A stretch of 64,000 nucleotides of DNA, from contig JANFAH010000028.1 in assembly GCA_024663395.1 (NCBI GenBank), positions 248,001-312,000 of the forward strand, written 5' to 3'. Made by a program: the position numbers and the translations under genes. This DNA is from Pisolithus tinctorius (Eukaryota; Basidiomycota; Agaricomycetes; Boletales; Pisolithaceae). Positions 50,230 through 61,616 of this stretch are shown piece by piece. The stretch's first letter is position 1. Each line of letters opens with the position of its first letter. The notes below the pieces were generated by a model that searched no databases, was not told the DNA's origin, and worked only from the letters and a program-made list of their open reading frames with translations.

Positions 50230-50860
50230 CAGAGGGCAGAATGTCCCAGATGAGCCTCTGAGGTTGTCATGGGGCATTGTGCTGGTCTGCAAAGGTAGCT
50301 TAGGAGGATGTGCCATCATAGCCCTCTGAGGCTGGGATGGGACATCCCACTGACTTTCATAAGGGGACTTGGGATGTCCCACAGCAGCCTCCAAGGCTAC
50401 CTTGGGACATCCCACCCTCCCCTTTGCCAACCAGTGGGATGTCCCACAACAGCCTCTAAGGCTACATTGGGACATCCCACTGTTCCCTCTGCCAACCAGT
50501 GGGATGTCCCGCAACAGCCTTTAAGGCTACATTGGGACATCCCACTGTTCCCTCTGCCAAGCAGTGGGATGTCCCACAACAGCCTCTAAGGCTATGTTGG
50601 GATGTCCCACCCTCCCCTTTGCCAAGCAGTGGGATGTCCCACAACAGCCTCCAAGCCTACATTGGGACATCCCACCCTCCCCACTGCCAACCAGTGGGAT
50701 GTCCCCCAACAGCCTCTAAGCCTACATTGGGACATCCCACCCTCCCCTTTGCCAACCAGTGGGATGTCCCACAACAGCCTCTAAGGCTATATTGGGACAT
50801 CCCACCCTCCCCTCTGGCAACCAGAGGGATGTCCCAACACAGCCTCTAAGGTGTTGAAGT
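50230..50860. repeat. Hairpin minisatellite array, block 1
   Basis: About nine units of 64-65 bp. Each holds GGGACATCCC and its reverse complement GGGATGTCCC about 25 nt apart, joined by C-rich 'accctcccctttgccaacca' sequence, then 'acaacagcctctaaggctac'. The inverted pair can form a 10-bp stem in every unit. Confidence 0.93.
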
Positions 50861-50904
50861 AGTAATCTGCACTAATCCTACAAGCACCATAGAGAATCCA
50901 ATGC

Positions 50905-50990
50905 AAGGTAGCTCCATGGTCAGAGCAGCTGCTTGACACTGAGAGGGTCCTGGCTCAATGCCAGCTCTGGTCACATTTTCATCAGGTTAT
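50905..50990 (+). mobile_element. tRNA-derived SINE-like head, copy 1
   Basis: A-box-like TAGCTCCATGG at 50909 and B-box-like GGCTCAATGCC at 50952, 43 nt apart as in tRNA genes. It is followed by the shared tail 'ctctggtcacattttcatca'. Confidence 0.65.
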
Positions 50991-51299
50991 GAGCTGCAGC
51001 TGGAACCCATGCATGCTCAGTACAATGGGTCATGCAGCATCCTTAGTAAGTCCAGATCATGTGAGTTACATGGACACAAGGTGGCTGATAGTAAGGCCTC
51101 CTGGAAACACAGCAGTAAATCCTGATCCATCACATGACACAAGGTCAAAAGGCAATCAGACCATTTGCATGACCCTAGGGGGTGTGCACTGTTTTTACAC
51201 TCCAAAAGTGGCCAGATGAAGGGACCACATTGGAGATGGTGCATTCTGTGCATTAACTTCATGGAGATATGTTCCCACAGTGCTAGTCTAAGCCCCCAA

Positions 51300-51405
51300 G
51301 CTACTGACACTAGTACCCAGACCATATGGCTCAGTGGTTGCAGCACCTGGTAAACACCTAGGAGGTCACTGGTTCAATCTTAGGACTGGTCACATTTTCC
51401 TCATG
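51300..51405 (+). mobile_element. tRNA-derived SINE-like head, copy 2
   Basis: Perfect A box TGGCTCAGTGG (51327) and B box GGTTCAATCTT (51371), 44 nt apart. The tail 'actggtcacattttcctcat' runs straight into the first 64-bp array unit at 51404. Confidence 0.75.
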
Positions 51406-51925
51406 AGGCTACTTTGGGACATCCCTCCCCTCCTCTGGCAAGCAGTGGGATGTCCCACAACAGCCACTAAAGCTACATTGGGACATCCCTCCCCCCCTCT
51501 GGCAAGTATTGGGATGTCCCACAATAGCCTCTAAGGCTACATTGGGACATCCCTCCCCCCCTCTGGCAAGCAGTGGGATGTCCCATGACAGCCTCTAAAG
51601 CTACATTGGGACATCCCTCCCCCCCTCTGGCAAGCAGTGGGATGTCCCACAACAGCCTCTAAGGCTACATTGGGACATCCCTCCCCCCCTCTGGCAAGTA
51701 GTGGGATGTCCCTTGACAGCCTCTAAAGCTACATTGGGACATCCCTCCCCCTCTCTGGCAAGCAGTGGGATGTCCCATGACAGCCTCTAAAGCTACATTG
51801 GGACATCCCTCCCCCCCCTCTGGCAAGCAGTGGGATGTCCCACAACAGCCTCTAAGGCTACATTGGGACATCCCCCCCCCCTCTGGCAACCAGTGGGATG
51901 TCCCACAGCAGCCTCTGAGCAAGTG
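51404..51925. repeat. Hairpin minisatellite array, block 2
   Basis: Eight units of the same family with C-tract 'ctcccccctctggcaagca' as the spacer. It starts directly at the tail of SINE-like copy 2. Confidence 0.93.
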
Positions 51926-51984
51926 GGGAATGGTGCATTGCTCTTCACATAGTCTTGTTCCCATGTCACTGGTTTACCCCCATG

Positions 51985-52125
51985 CTACTGATATTAGTAC
52001 CTAGACAATGTATATTTGCTCAACTGTTTAGGGCACTGGTTATCACCTAAGAGGTTGCTTCAATCCCAGCTCTGGTCACATTTCCATCATAAGGCTACAT
52101 TGGGACATCCCACTTCCCCCTCTGG
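51985..52125 (+). mobile_element. tRNA-derived SINE-like head, copy 3
   Basis: A-box-like TTGCTCAACTG (52016) and B box GCTTCAATCCC (52057), 41 nt apart. The tail 'ctctggtcacatttccatca' leads into one unit of the 64-bp repeat. The upstream sequence 'gctactgatattagtacc' matches that before copy 2. Confidence 0.65.
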
Positions 52126-52394
52126 CAGCTGGGGGTAGTGTTGCTGTGGCTCAGGGAGCTGTCCTAAGCCAAGGTCCATACCACATCTATATTATTGAGT
52201 ATTAAAATAATTATTGTGGATTTGGTATGTGGCAACTCAAGGCTACATTTGGTAATAGTTGTCATAGTGACTAAGCTGCTTGTTGTTGAGCAGGTCAGCC
52301 TTTGGAGCGGAGCCACAGCAACACTAGCTGAGGCTATGTCCCAGACCACCCTCTTGGGTTATATTGGGTCATCCCACCCCACTCTCCAGCAGAC
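52126..52394. other. Unique spacer within the array region
   Basis: No gene supported. Confidence 0.4.
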
Positions 52395-52475
52395 AGTCCA
52401 GTGGTTGTAGCACCTGGTGAACATCTAGGAGGTCACTGGTTCAATCTTAGGACTGGTCACATTTTCCTCATAAGG
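52395..52475 (+). mobile_element. tRNA-derived SINE-like head, copy 4 (5' truncated)
   Basis: Retains 'cagtggttgtagcacctggt', the same B box as copy 2 and the tail 'actggtcacattttcctcat', which again opens into the array. The A box is only partly kept. Confidence 0.65.
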
Positions 52476-53935
52476 CTACTTTGGGACATCCCTCCCCCCC
52501 TCTGGCAAGTAGTGGGATGTCCCACAATAGCCTCTAAGGCTACATTGGGACATCCCTCCCCCCCTCTGGCAAGCAGTGGGATGTCCCATGACAGCCTCTA
52601 AAGCTACATTGGGACATCCCTCCCCCCCCTCTGGCAAGCAGTGGGATGTCCCACAACAGCCTCTAAGGCTACATTGGGACATCCCTCCCCCCCCTCTGGC
52701 AAGCAGTGGGATGTCCCACAACAGCCTCTAAGGCTACATTGGGATGTCCCACCCTCCCCTTAGGCAAGCAGTGGGATGTCCCACAACAGCCTCTAAGGCT
52801 AAATTGGGACATCCCACCCTCCCCTTTGCCAACCAGTGGGATGTCCCACAACAGCCTGTAAGGCTACATTGGGACATCCCTCCCCCCTTCTGGCAAGCAG
52901 TGGGATGTCCCACAACAGCCTCTAAGGCTACATTGGGATGTCCCTCCCCCCCCTCTGGCAAGTAGTGGGATGTCCCACAACAGCCTCTAAGGCTACATTG
53001 GGACATCCCTCCCCCCCTCTGGCAAGCAGTGGGATGTCCCATGACAGCCTCTAAAGCTACATTGGGACATCCCTCCCCCTCTCTGGCAAGCAGTGGGATG
53101 TCCCATGACAGCCTCTAAAGCTACATTGGGACATCCCTCCCCCCCCTCTGGCAAGCAGTGGGATGTCCCACAACAGCCTCTAAGGCTACATTGGGACATC
53201 CCTCCCCCCCTCTGGCAAGCAGTGGGATGTCCCTTGACAGCCTCTAAAGCTACATTGGGACATCCCTTCCCCCCCTCTGGCAAGCAGTGGGATGTCCCAC
53301 AACAGCCTCTAAGGCTACATTGGGATGTCCCACCCTCCCCTTAGGCAAGCAGTGGGATGTCCCACAACAGCCTCTAAGGCTAAATTGGGACATCCCACCC
53401 TCCCCTTTGCCAACCAGTGGGATGTCCCACAACAGCCTGTAAGGCTACATTGGGACATCCCTCCCCCCTTCTGGCAAGCAGTGGGATGTCCCACAACAGC
53501 CTCTAAGGCTACATTGGGATGTCCCTCCCCCCCCTCTGGCAAGTAGTGGGATGTCCCACAACAGCCTCTAAGGCTACATTGGGACATCCCTCCCCCCCTC
53601 TGGCAAGCAGTGGGATGTCCCTTGACAGCCTCTAAAGCTACATTGGGACATCCCTCCCCCCCCTCTGGCAAGCAGTGGGATGTCCCACAACAGCCTCTAA
53701 GGCTAAATTGGGACATCCCACCCTCCCCTTTGCCAACCAGTGGGATGTCCCACAACAGCCTCTAAGGCTACATTGGGACATCCCTCCCCCCTTCTGGCAA
53801 GCAGTGGGATGTCCCACAACAGCCTCTAAGGCTACATTGGGATGTCCCACCCTCCCCTTTGGCAAGCAGTGGGATGTCCCACAACAGCCCCTAAGGCTAC
53901 ATTGGGACATCCCACCTACCCCTCTGCCAACCAGC
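52472..53935. repeat. Hairpin minisatellite array, block 3
   Basis: About 23 units of about 64 bp. A higher-order block of 581 bp (nine units) is repeated: 'taggcaagcagtgggatgtc' occurs at 52761 and 53342 and the following units match in order. ORFs on both strands simply translate the repeat and are not genes. Confidence 0.94.
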
Positions 53936-54038
53936 AGGATATTCTACATTTTACCCATGCATATGTCTTGCAAACATGATGCTCAAAAAACATTCTATTT
54001 AAAGACACCAAATAGATTATAATATGTCTCTATCACCC

Positions 54039-57000
54039 TTATCTGTATCGAACTCTTTTACTTGGAGATGATGGTGGATCCATATCCAGTAGGTCATTCT
54101 CCCATTCTTCTCCCCAACAGAATTCTTCCAATGGCATATCACTTTGTTGGTGATATTCATCTGCCAGGGCAAATTCTTCAGCAACACATAGCAACTCATC
54201 ATCCATCACTTCATCCTCATCCTCTTCACCCTCTGACTCCAATCCATCAAACCTCTCCTCATTATCACCATCAATATATATAACATGACCACCCTGCACC
54301 ATGCTGTGCAGTTCTTCATCACTTGCACCCCAGTTCTCATTAGGTGTTCCAGGATAGCCTCTAAGTTGCCTCTTCCACAAGATGCACAGACCTGCTAGTC
54401 TCAAAGCTCTGCAGTCAAGTTCATATGCAAGATCAACATCTGCAATGTGTGTTAGTCATGGTAATGCAATGACACATGTCTCTTACCAGCACTCTGTCTG
54501 GTTTTCTGCACATGACCCCACTCTTCAGAAAACCACTCTGTCAAAGCTCTTCTTTCCTGCAACAGGCGCCTTTCCTCTTCTTCACAACGCCTCAGCTCAA
54601 GGAGTGATCTGATCCCTGAGCGCACTTTTTCATCAGCTAACCATGGGGGTAGTAACCCATCTGAATCATCCCCAAGGCCAATATCCTGCCAAATATCATC
54701 ATCCACATCCAGTTTGAACAAAGAGTCCCTTGGAATCAGGAGTGGGGCTATTGACCCCTGAGGAGCTTTTCCCTTGTGTATGAGGCCTACAATTTGCAGA
54801 CACAAATTATTGTAGCTACTGGCAAGCTTGGCTATTCCTGGTTCTCGTCGCTTCACAGATGCTTCTGTGTGGTTTTGAAGTCTTTGTTCTTCAAGGCAAG
54901 TCAAATACAAGGGTATTCATGAATGATGACCTCTTACCACTGAGAGTCTGCTGATATGAGCGTTCCAGTCTTCCCAACTCAAACTTTCGTTGGCGCAGAC
55001 GATCTCTGATACGTTTCTTGATTGCTAATGCATGCATGCGAAGCTATGGAACATGGTCTCAATTAGATGAAACCATGTAGAAAATACACTGCCACTAACT
55101 TGAAGATAAGCACTCTTTTGGATACTAGCAAGATTTGAATGCCCATTTATGCCTAGGGTTGCCCTCTGGTTCTGCAAAGCTTCTTTAAAACACTTAACCT
55201 TTTGATGACACTCTGCAATTTGGATATTCAAGCTTGTCATGTCAGCAACCCCATGGAGAAGATCTTTCTCCAGCACTTCTAGCTTGGCCTCATAATTTGC
55301 CAATGATTTCTGAGTTGCCATGATTTGCAATATCATATTCTCAGCAGCTTTAGAGCTGTGACCTAATTTGATGGTGAGCAGGAGTCATTATTTATATCAG
55401 CAGCTTACGAGGAGCTGGCTTTGTCTGTGCAGAGACTTGAGCAACCCATTCAGCTTGAAGAGTTGGGATATCAACTCCACATCTCCTTAGGCCTCTGTTT
55501 GCAGCAGCCTTCTTTTCTTGGCAATGATTCCAGCAACGCAAAAGCCACTGGCCCAAACCAGTGAGACTCTTCATGTCCAGGTGGCACACCTGGAAGTCAA
55601 TAACAAAGAGGCGTTGATGATACTGAATAATATGTTAGCTTGAAACAGATGTGGCATACTGCACACATACCCCAGAAACACGAAGAGATGGTATCAGCCC
55701 TTTGATTGAACTCCAAAAACGCTCACATCCCTCTCCATCAGATAGCCCAAATCCTTCACATTTTCGGGGGTGATAGATAAGCTGACATGCCCATTGATGA
55801 CCAAAGGCATGAAATACTGAGATGGCAAAAGAAATACGTGGCAGAAATGACTTGAGAAAACCCCACTTCCTGCAGCTCTGTTCCAGTTGACAACCTATGT
55901 CATATAACAGCCCAATACGAAAATTATCTGGGAGATGGCCAAAAAGAGATTTGATGAGGGCAAGTGCATAATGTTGCCTCTCCCCAGCTGAAGTCATATT
56001 TGCAAGGTAAATGACACGATCATGACGACAGAGTAGGGCCATGACACCAGTATCTGAAAAGAACTGGGTACTTGCCTACACTGCCATCAGACCAATGGAG
56101 TCAGAATAAATGATTAAGACTCACTTTCTGGCGCCTCTCATCAGCTGCAGTAAAGGACTCATTACAACCCTTCAGCACTGACATTGTTATCCTCATTCCC
56201 TCTTCAAACTCATCCTCCCCATCACCAAGATAATTCTTTTTCAAAGCCTGTCCACTCCTCCTTTGGGTTGAAGACTTTGACTTTCGCAACTCATTAACCT
56301 CATGCTCCATAGCACAAATATCTTCTTGTGAAAGAAAGACTGTAGCTGTAGGGTTTACTGGATCATCTGGATGCCCACTTCTGCACTTCTGAGTAAAACA
56401 AGCATCAATGCAAACAATTGCATCAACATCAGAAAAGCTAGAACAAAGGAAATTTTAGCAGTTGACAAAACTATATCCACCAAGTGACATACCCATGTTC
56501 ACTATTATTGTTCTGCCAGCTCTGGCCACCAAAGCATAAAGGACAATGCTGTCGTAGGTATTCTGATGGCCTCATCTTTGAACTGAAGACATCATTGTCT
56601 GAGGAACTTGGCAATGGGATTGCAGAGGGGATGTTTGATGGTGGACTAGCAGATTCTTGCAGTTGTTGTTGGACATATTCATCAAGGGATGTTTCCAGAA
56701 TACAATACCAGTGATATGCATTACTGAACCTCCAGCGTATACCCTCCTGCAAGTATCATCAGCAATGATCCATGACTGAGAAGAACAACCAAAGTATGCA
56801 TTAATAATATAGCAACATCACCACAAACAATACCAACAAACATCCTACCCTATCAATATAACACTACAGCAGTCCCAAGAAACAGAACATGTCACACATG
56901 CATGCACTTATAACCATGAAATAGTCATGCATCAGATTAAGATATACTACCTACATAGCAGAGTCATCTGTACTACAGTCACTATGGCAGTAATGTATGT

Positions 57001-57907
57001 TTTACGAAGTGGAAAAAATGGGGTAATGATACAAAACATGACAATTCCATACCTTTGTGTCCACCTTATAACCCATAGCTGCAAGGTATGCCTCAAGGGA
57101 CTCACACCATGCTGAAGTGTTTGGAGGTATGCACATGAAGAGTTGTCGGACAAAGCTGAGAAGCTGTAGGCTAACAGCAAGTGTTGGCCCCAGTGGGGCA
57201 CAGGGGAAGTAGCCCATCCAAAGGAGTTGGAGGGCTGCAGGTGCACAAGGACAGACAGCCAGATCAACTGATTGCAGAGCTGCCATGAATGCATCTAAGC
57301 AGAGGAAAATGACGAAGAACACAGAAATCTCACCATTGAAATCAATGCAAATGACTCTCAGCTTTCGAGTCTGGTGACAACCACACGTCGGCAGTTCGTA
57401 GTCAACAGGATTCCGGAAGTGGTTGGATAGTCGTCGATATGCAAGGTACGGCTGAAGGAGGGAAGGGATGACAGTGTGCGACCACCGCTGCCACTGCTTC
57501 ATTTTTTTTCGGGCATTCCTAGATGGTGACAGGAGCGGGTCTTCGCTAATATGTAGCCCATCGGTTAAGCGGTCGAAAGCGGCATCATGGGAGAGGTCAC
57601 ATTCACTACCCGCAGAAGGCTCTAACGGGCGAGCAGCACTTGAAGCAGAGCGGCGTCGGATGTGGGGGTCGGAGGAATCACTGGGGTGTTGTGTGAAAGC
57701 GCGACGGCCAGGTAAGGTGAGCAAGCGCTCAACAGGAAGGTAAAGCCCCGCAGTTCCGGGAACACGGCGCGAAGGTTCAGCAGTCTGATGGTCAACAAGG
57801 ACCGCGAGATCATCCGCACGGAGCGAGTCGGGAATCTGGTTTGTCGGGGCGGTAACTCGTACAGAGGGACCACGCCTAGTAAGCTGTTTCGGTCGACGAA
57901 AAGACAT
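54039..57907 (-). CDS. KDZ transposase with CxC1 cysteine cluster
   Basis: Kyakuja-Dileera-Zisupton family DNA transposase, apparently with all parts. The N-terminus from ATG 57907 has a CxC pair at residues 175 and 177 ('ELPTCGCHQTRKLRVICIDF'), then 'PCAPAALQLLWMGYFPCAPL' and 'PPNTSAWCESLEAYLAAMGY' (the CxC1-type cluster). After an intron of about 300 nt come 'RWRFSNAYHWYCILE' and 'CPLCFGGQSW' (56500-56747), then 'AIVCIDACFTQKC' (near 56420). The core follows: 'RIGLLYDIGCQLEQSC', 'AISVFHAFGHQWACQLIYHP' and 'GFGLSDGEGCERFWSSIKG' (55700-55930). A long coiled-coil-prone part comes next ('YEAKLEVLEKDLLHG', 'LRRCEEEERRLLQERRALTE'), and the tail is acidic, ending at 54039. Roughly nine exons with short introns are needed; those checked join in frame. 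The active-site acidic residues were not assigned one by one. Confidence 0.85.
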
Positions 57908-58228
57908 CTATGAAATCGGTCAGACGCATAAACTGTCTAGGCGAGTTAGTGGTAGACGACGATCCTGCAACACCAAGTTACAGGACTGTGACCAGGACAC
58001 CGAATCCTGGTTGCTGGAAGGCAACCCCAAGATGCCACCAGCACGTCTCCAATAGTTAGCCTCCAGCGTAGAAAAGCGAACTGACCTTTGCACACGACTA
58101 GTGAGGGCGATGGGGAAAGAGACGGAGCAAGTGTGCAACGAACAAAATGAGATTGCAATTGCGGCGTGCTATGAATATCGTTCGGGAACGTACAGAGTAA
58201 AAATGGTATTGGGGAATGATGAAGGAGG

Positions 58229-60468
58229 TTACTGACTATTTGAACCGTAACCCCGCGGTGCAGTTGGAATAAGGCGGGGAAGAAGGGGCGGACGACCAAA
58301 AGTATCAAAGAACGACTGTACATAAAATATAGCCAACTTCTTTTCCATTGCCCAGACACGCGACGATGACGCTAATGGCATAATTGGCTCCGCCAAGTCC
58401 GAGGGGCATCCTGGCCATACAGCAAGTAACGCCCGGAGCTTCTCTACGTACTCCCGTTTCGATTGAAAGTCGGACGAGCCGAGGCCTTGATTTTGCTGAG
58501 GGAAAGGCTCAGCACACATGGTGAGTTCCGAATCACCAGGGAAAATCTGCGTAGAGTTCAGAAACAGCGCATTCCTGGTGAGGTAAAATTGTACGTACCT
58601 GCCGGACGTGATCGAGCCGCTCTGAATCCCGATTCGACCACAAGCTAGGCATCATCGCACGGTCAAGAGCGACCAACTCGAACTGGAAGTTGTGTTCATA
58701 TAAATCCCATAAAATCTTGCTTTTCGTCATCTGATCGATGGTAGCGAGGTCTGCGAGGGAAATTGAAATATCCCGGAATTGTACATGGCTAGGTATGTCG
58801 TGTTGGAGGCTGACGAGCTCGGGACCAAAGAGGGCGGCAGATTCACGTAGTCGGTCGCCGGAAAATGTGGATGAAATCTGCTTGGGAATTGTGTTCAGGA
58901 AATCCCGCCAGGACCGAGGGATAACAGGAGACGCATCCGAGGCAGAAAGACGAGTGATCCAACCCGCTCGAGAGACTAGCCAATTCCTCAGGTACCTCTG
59001 CTGGCGATCGGAGGACTCGCCCCTCACAAACAGACTCGGGCTGGGAAAGAAGTAAGCTACCTTTGGCGCGTTGGGACTAACCCTTTTTGCATCCTTATTC
59101 ACGTCCTTCAGGGCAGCGTGCCATGCAGACATAGCAGGGGGAATAGCTGGATCGCCGAGGTCTTCCCACAGTTCGGGATTCAGAACGACCGACGGCTTGG
59201 CTCCTTTCGAGCCCGCAGGGGGATCTGAGCAAAATGTTAAACACACTGAGACAAAATGAATAGGATACGTACATGGCTGATTACGTTGTCGAGCCCTGCC
59301 CGTCCTAACAGCTCCCGTACTTGAACTTGCACCGCTGGAACTTGCAGCATTGGAAGCCGTGGGACCCGTGCTTGTGGGAGTCGAGGCCACACCACTGCTG
59401 GTGCGTGGCGGTTCCGGCCAGGGAGCCGCAAATTGCTCGAGCCCAATCGCCGGGCCTTGTCGAGTGTGCCTGTGGCGCGATTCACCAGGGTGGTACCAGG
59501 CGCTGTGCCATTTCAGCATCTGCCCGACCTCAAAAACCTCAGGATCCGTGACTATGTCATGAGGGCGCGTAATCTCGACGGTCTTCGACACTTGCATGTC
59601 TGGGGGTACACGATCGGGTTTCCAGACCATCCAGACAGGCACGCGTATTTCGAAAAGGTGCTGGCAAATGTCGGGGTCTGTCGTGAATGCCCCGATCCAG
59701 CGGTCAAATGAATCGACGAAAGTGCCCGTAGCAGGGTCAAGGTCTGTGTCCAGATATTCTAGCATGCCAAAGACGTCTAGGAGGAGGCGTTGACAAAAAG
59801 CGACCAATATGACTGTGTCTCGAAACGTAAATGGGAGTTGCTAGAGAAAATTTTAATTAACGAAATCTGAACCAGAAAAAAATCATACCTTCAGACGCAG
59901 GAGACATCGCCGACATGACCCCAGCCACGAGTCGGGTCTCAGAGGACCTTCGTAGTGGGGGTGCTTCTTTAGCCAACCTTGCAAACGTTCGTCTAGTCGA
60001 TTATAAACGGTCTCCATTGACTTCCACTTGTCGGCATGAATCCTGCCAACTTTGAAGGCAGACCCTCTTTCCAGCACAAAATCTTCCGCTGACTGGGTAA
60101 CGTTCCACCACAGCCACTTCCACGTTGGGTCGTCTCCATAGGCCACTTTCCGAGGGACACACGGACTCCATGTGTAGCGTTCTGCGAACAACTGTGGCCA
60201 TTGAAAACAGTCTATATGGCCGAACCGTCCATCGTGTAGGGGCGTGATTGTTTCTCCATCGAAGATGAAGGGTTGGGGAATATAGTCAGCGTTCGGCGAT
60301 GTGATCCAGTGGTCGTCACACTTTGCTAGGACACGCGCATCGAATGCACCCCATCTGCCTGAAAATAATGATAATCAATTTGAGCTGAGTTAGGGACAGC
60401 GAGAACGCACCGTCGCCAGGGCGGTTGCGTAATGATAATTCATAAGGGCGAATGCTAGCTACATTCAT
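58229..60468 (-). CDS. Intact 679-residue basidiomycete protein of unknown function
   Basis: Five exons (60468-60411, 60358-59889, 59840-59273, 59224-58599, 58546-58229) join exactly in frame to 679 residues ending TAA; all four introns are GT-AG and 47-52 nt. It starts MNVASIRPYELSLRNRPGD. Features: 'RWGAFDARVLAKCDDHWITS', 'VERDRVP'-like basic segments, 'SFDRWIGAFTTDPDICQHLF' with 'VPVWMVWKPDRVPPD' (near residue 215-245), a Ser/Thr/Ala-rich linker before an Arg-rich run, then a helical C-terminal part. No catalytic motif, signal peptide or membrane helix is seen. I recall many paralogues in mushroom genomes, often near transposons, without known function. The KDZ gene starts 320 bp downstream on the same strand. 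A three-hairpin motif lies 123 bp upstream of its ATG. Confidence 0.8.
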
Positions 60469-60590
60469 CCTGGAAACAAAAGAAGTCAGTCAGTACTTAC
60501 TTAAATTGACGGAGATGACGACGAGGGGAGAAAAAAATGAATCATGCAGCGTTAAGGCCGGTGTAACTGAAATGAAACGAGAATGTTGCC

Positions 60591-60671
60591 CTCAATAGGC
60601 CCCAAGCCTATTGAGAACTCGCGAGGCACCAAACCCCAGAGCACTTGGCAGACAAACGCTCCGAACGTTTG
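60591..60671 (-). promoter_or_regulatory. Triple-hairpin element, copy 1
   Basis: Reading on the minus strand. H1 (60671-60653): CAAACGT-TCGGA-GCGTTTG. H2 near 60625-60640: GGGGT-TTGGT-GCCTC. H3 (60615-60591): CTCAATAGGC-TTGGG-GCCTATTGAG. It lies 123 bp upstream of the 679-residue gene on the same strand. Whether it acts as RNA leader, DNA element or mobile repeat is not known. Confidence 0.8.
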
Positions 60672-60864
60672 GCTCCGAGTACAGCATAAGTTGACCGGAT
60701 GTTTGAAAGAAAGGTATGAATGAAAGAGAATAAAAACTTACTTTCAAAAAACGTCTGCTTGACAAAGAGGTGACGATGATTAGTGTATTGACTCTCCACG
60801 CGTATAGACTATGTTAACGTCTGAATTTCGATGAAGAAACGCCCCAGAAACCGCGAGGATATCT

Positions 60865-60942
60865 CTTGATAGGCCCCAAGCCTATCAAGAACTTGCGGGC
60901 ACCAAACCCCCGAGACCTGACGGACGAACGCTCCAAACGTTC
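60865..60942 (-). promoter_or_regulatory. Triple-hairpin element, copy 2
   Basis: Reading on the minus strand. H1 (60942-60926): GAACGT-TTGGA-GCGTTC. H2 (60912-60896): CGGG...TTGGT...CCCG type. H3 (60889-60865): CTTGATAGGC-TTGGG-GCCTATCAAG. It is preceded on its own strand by GTAAGTTTCTCTTT...TTTTCCAG, an intron-like stretch; similar GTAAGTTTTTATTC sequence occurs near copy 1, so the two form a tandem pair about 270 bp apart. Confidence 0.8.
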
Positions 60943-61537
60943 ATGGAAAGAGCGACCGGGCCATCTGGAAAATTAAGATGGAAAAGATAAAGAGAAACTT
61001 ACCTTGCACTGAATTGGTTTATACGGAGGGGCGTCGGCGACTCGAAGTAGTAGGTAGCACTTACTAGTAGTAGTGAGAAATATTACGGGTACTGCTGTGC
61101 ACGTGACCTGCACCACAAATGAATGCGACGCCTGACTTACAGCGTGCTCGAGGAAGACCTTGAGTCTAGGCTCTAAATTGTCAAATAATCGGGTGATTAG
61201 ATATAAGTTTTGTGTTCCGTATTTCATTCCTCAATGTTCCGCACTGCCTATTGTAATATTCACGGGAGACGCGTTCGTGCATTACAGTAATGACATATTG
61301 ATAAGCTACTTATAGCAAGTCCTAGTTACAAGTACTAGTGCGCCATTGCTACTTTGTTAATAGATTTGGCCACTTTTACCGATGTGACTAAAGTTTCGAT
61401 GAATGACAGAATCTTAACATGTCATTTCACAATTGCACAATTGTTACATCATCACAGCCGAAACAAACATTCGCACCACCCGCAGCTATTACTTAGCGAC
61501 ACTCTCGTCTTCTGTACGCTGTCCGCATGGTATTGGG
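60943..61537. other. Divergent intergenic region
   Basis: Between the minus-strand and plus-strand hairpin copies. No gene was supported in either direction. Confidence 0.45.
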
Positions 61538-61616
61538 GGAACGCTCGGTGCGTTCCTCTACCATATGTCAGGGGCTTGGTGCCCTTGACAGCCTTGAAGG
61601 CTTGGAGCCTTCAAGG
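61538..61616 (+). promoter_or_regulatory. Triple-hairpin element, copy 3
   Basis: H1 (61538-61556): GGAACGC-TCGGT-GCGTTCC. H2 (61566-61590): TGTCAGGGGC-TTGGT-GCCCTTGACA (one G.T pair). H3 (61592-61616): CCTTGAAGGC-TTGGA-GCCTTCAAGG. All stems are 7-10 bp with 5-nt loops. Similarity to copy 4 continues for about 70 bp downstream ('tcttggtgtc'). Confidence 0.85.

Noticed and set aside
50905..52475. Functional tRNA genes
   Set aside because: A and B boxes are present but no cloverleaf with acceptor pairing or a clear anticodon arm could be drawn.
50209..53910. Many ORFs in the array on both strands
   Set aside because: They translate the repeat unit in whichever frame is open and share no independent evidence.
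50230..53935. CRISPR-like array
   Set aside because: The regular 64-bp spacing has no unique spacers; the whole unit is repeated and the genome is eukaryotic.
57303..57345. A 28-nt intron GTGTTC-TTAG in the KDZ gene
   Set aside because: Too short; a donor a few bases earlier (GTGAGA) gives an intron of about 40 nt that also keeps the frame, and reading through is possible too.
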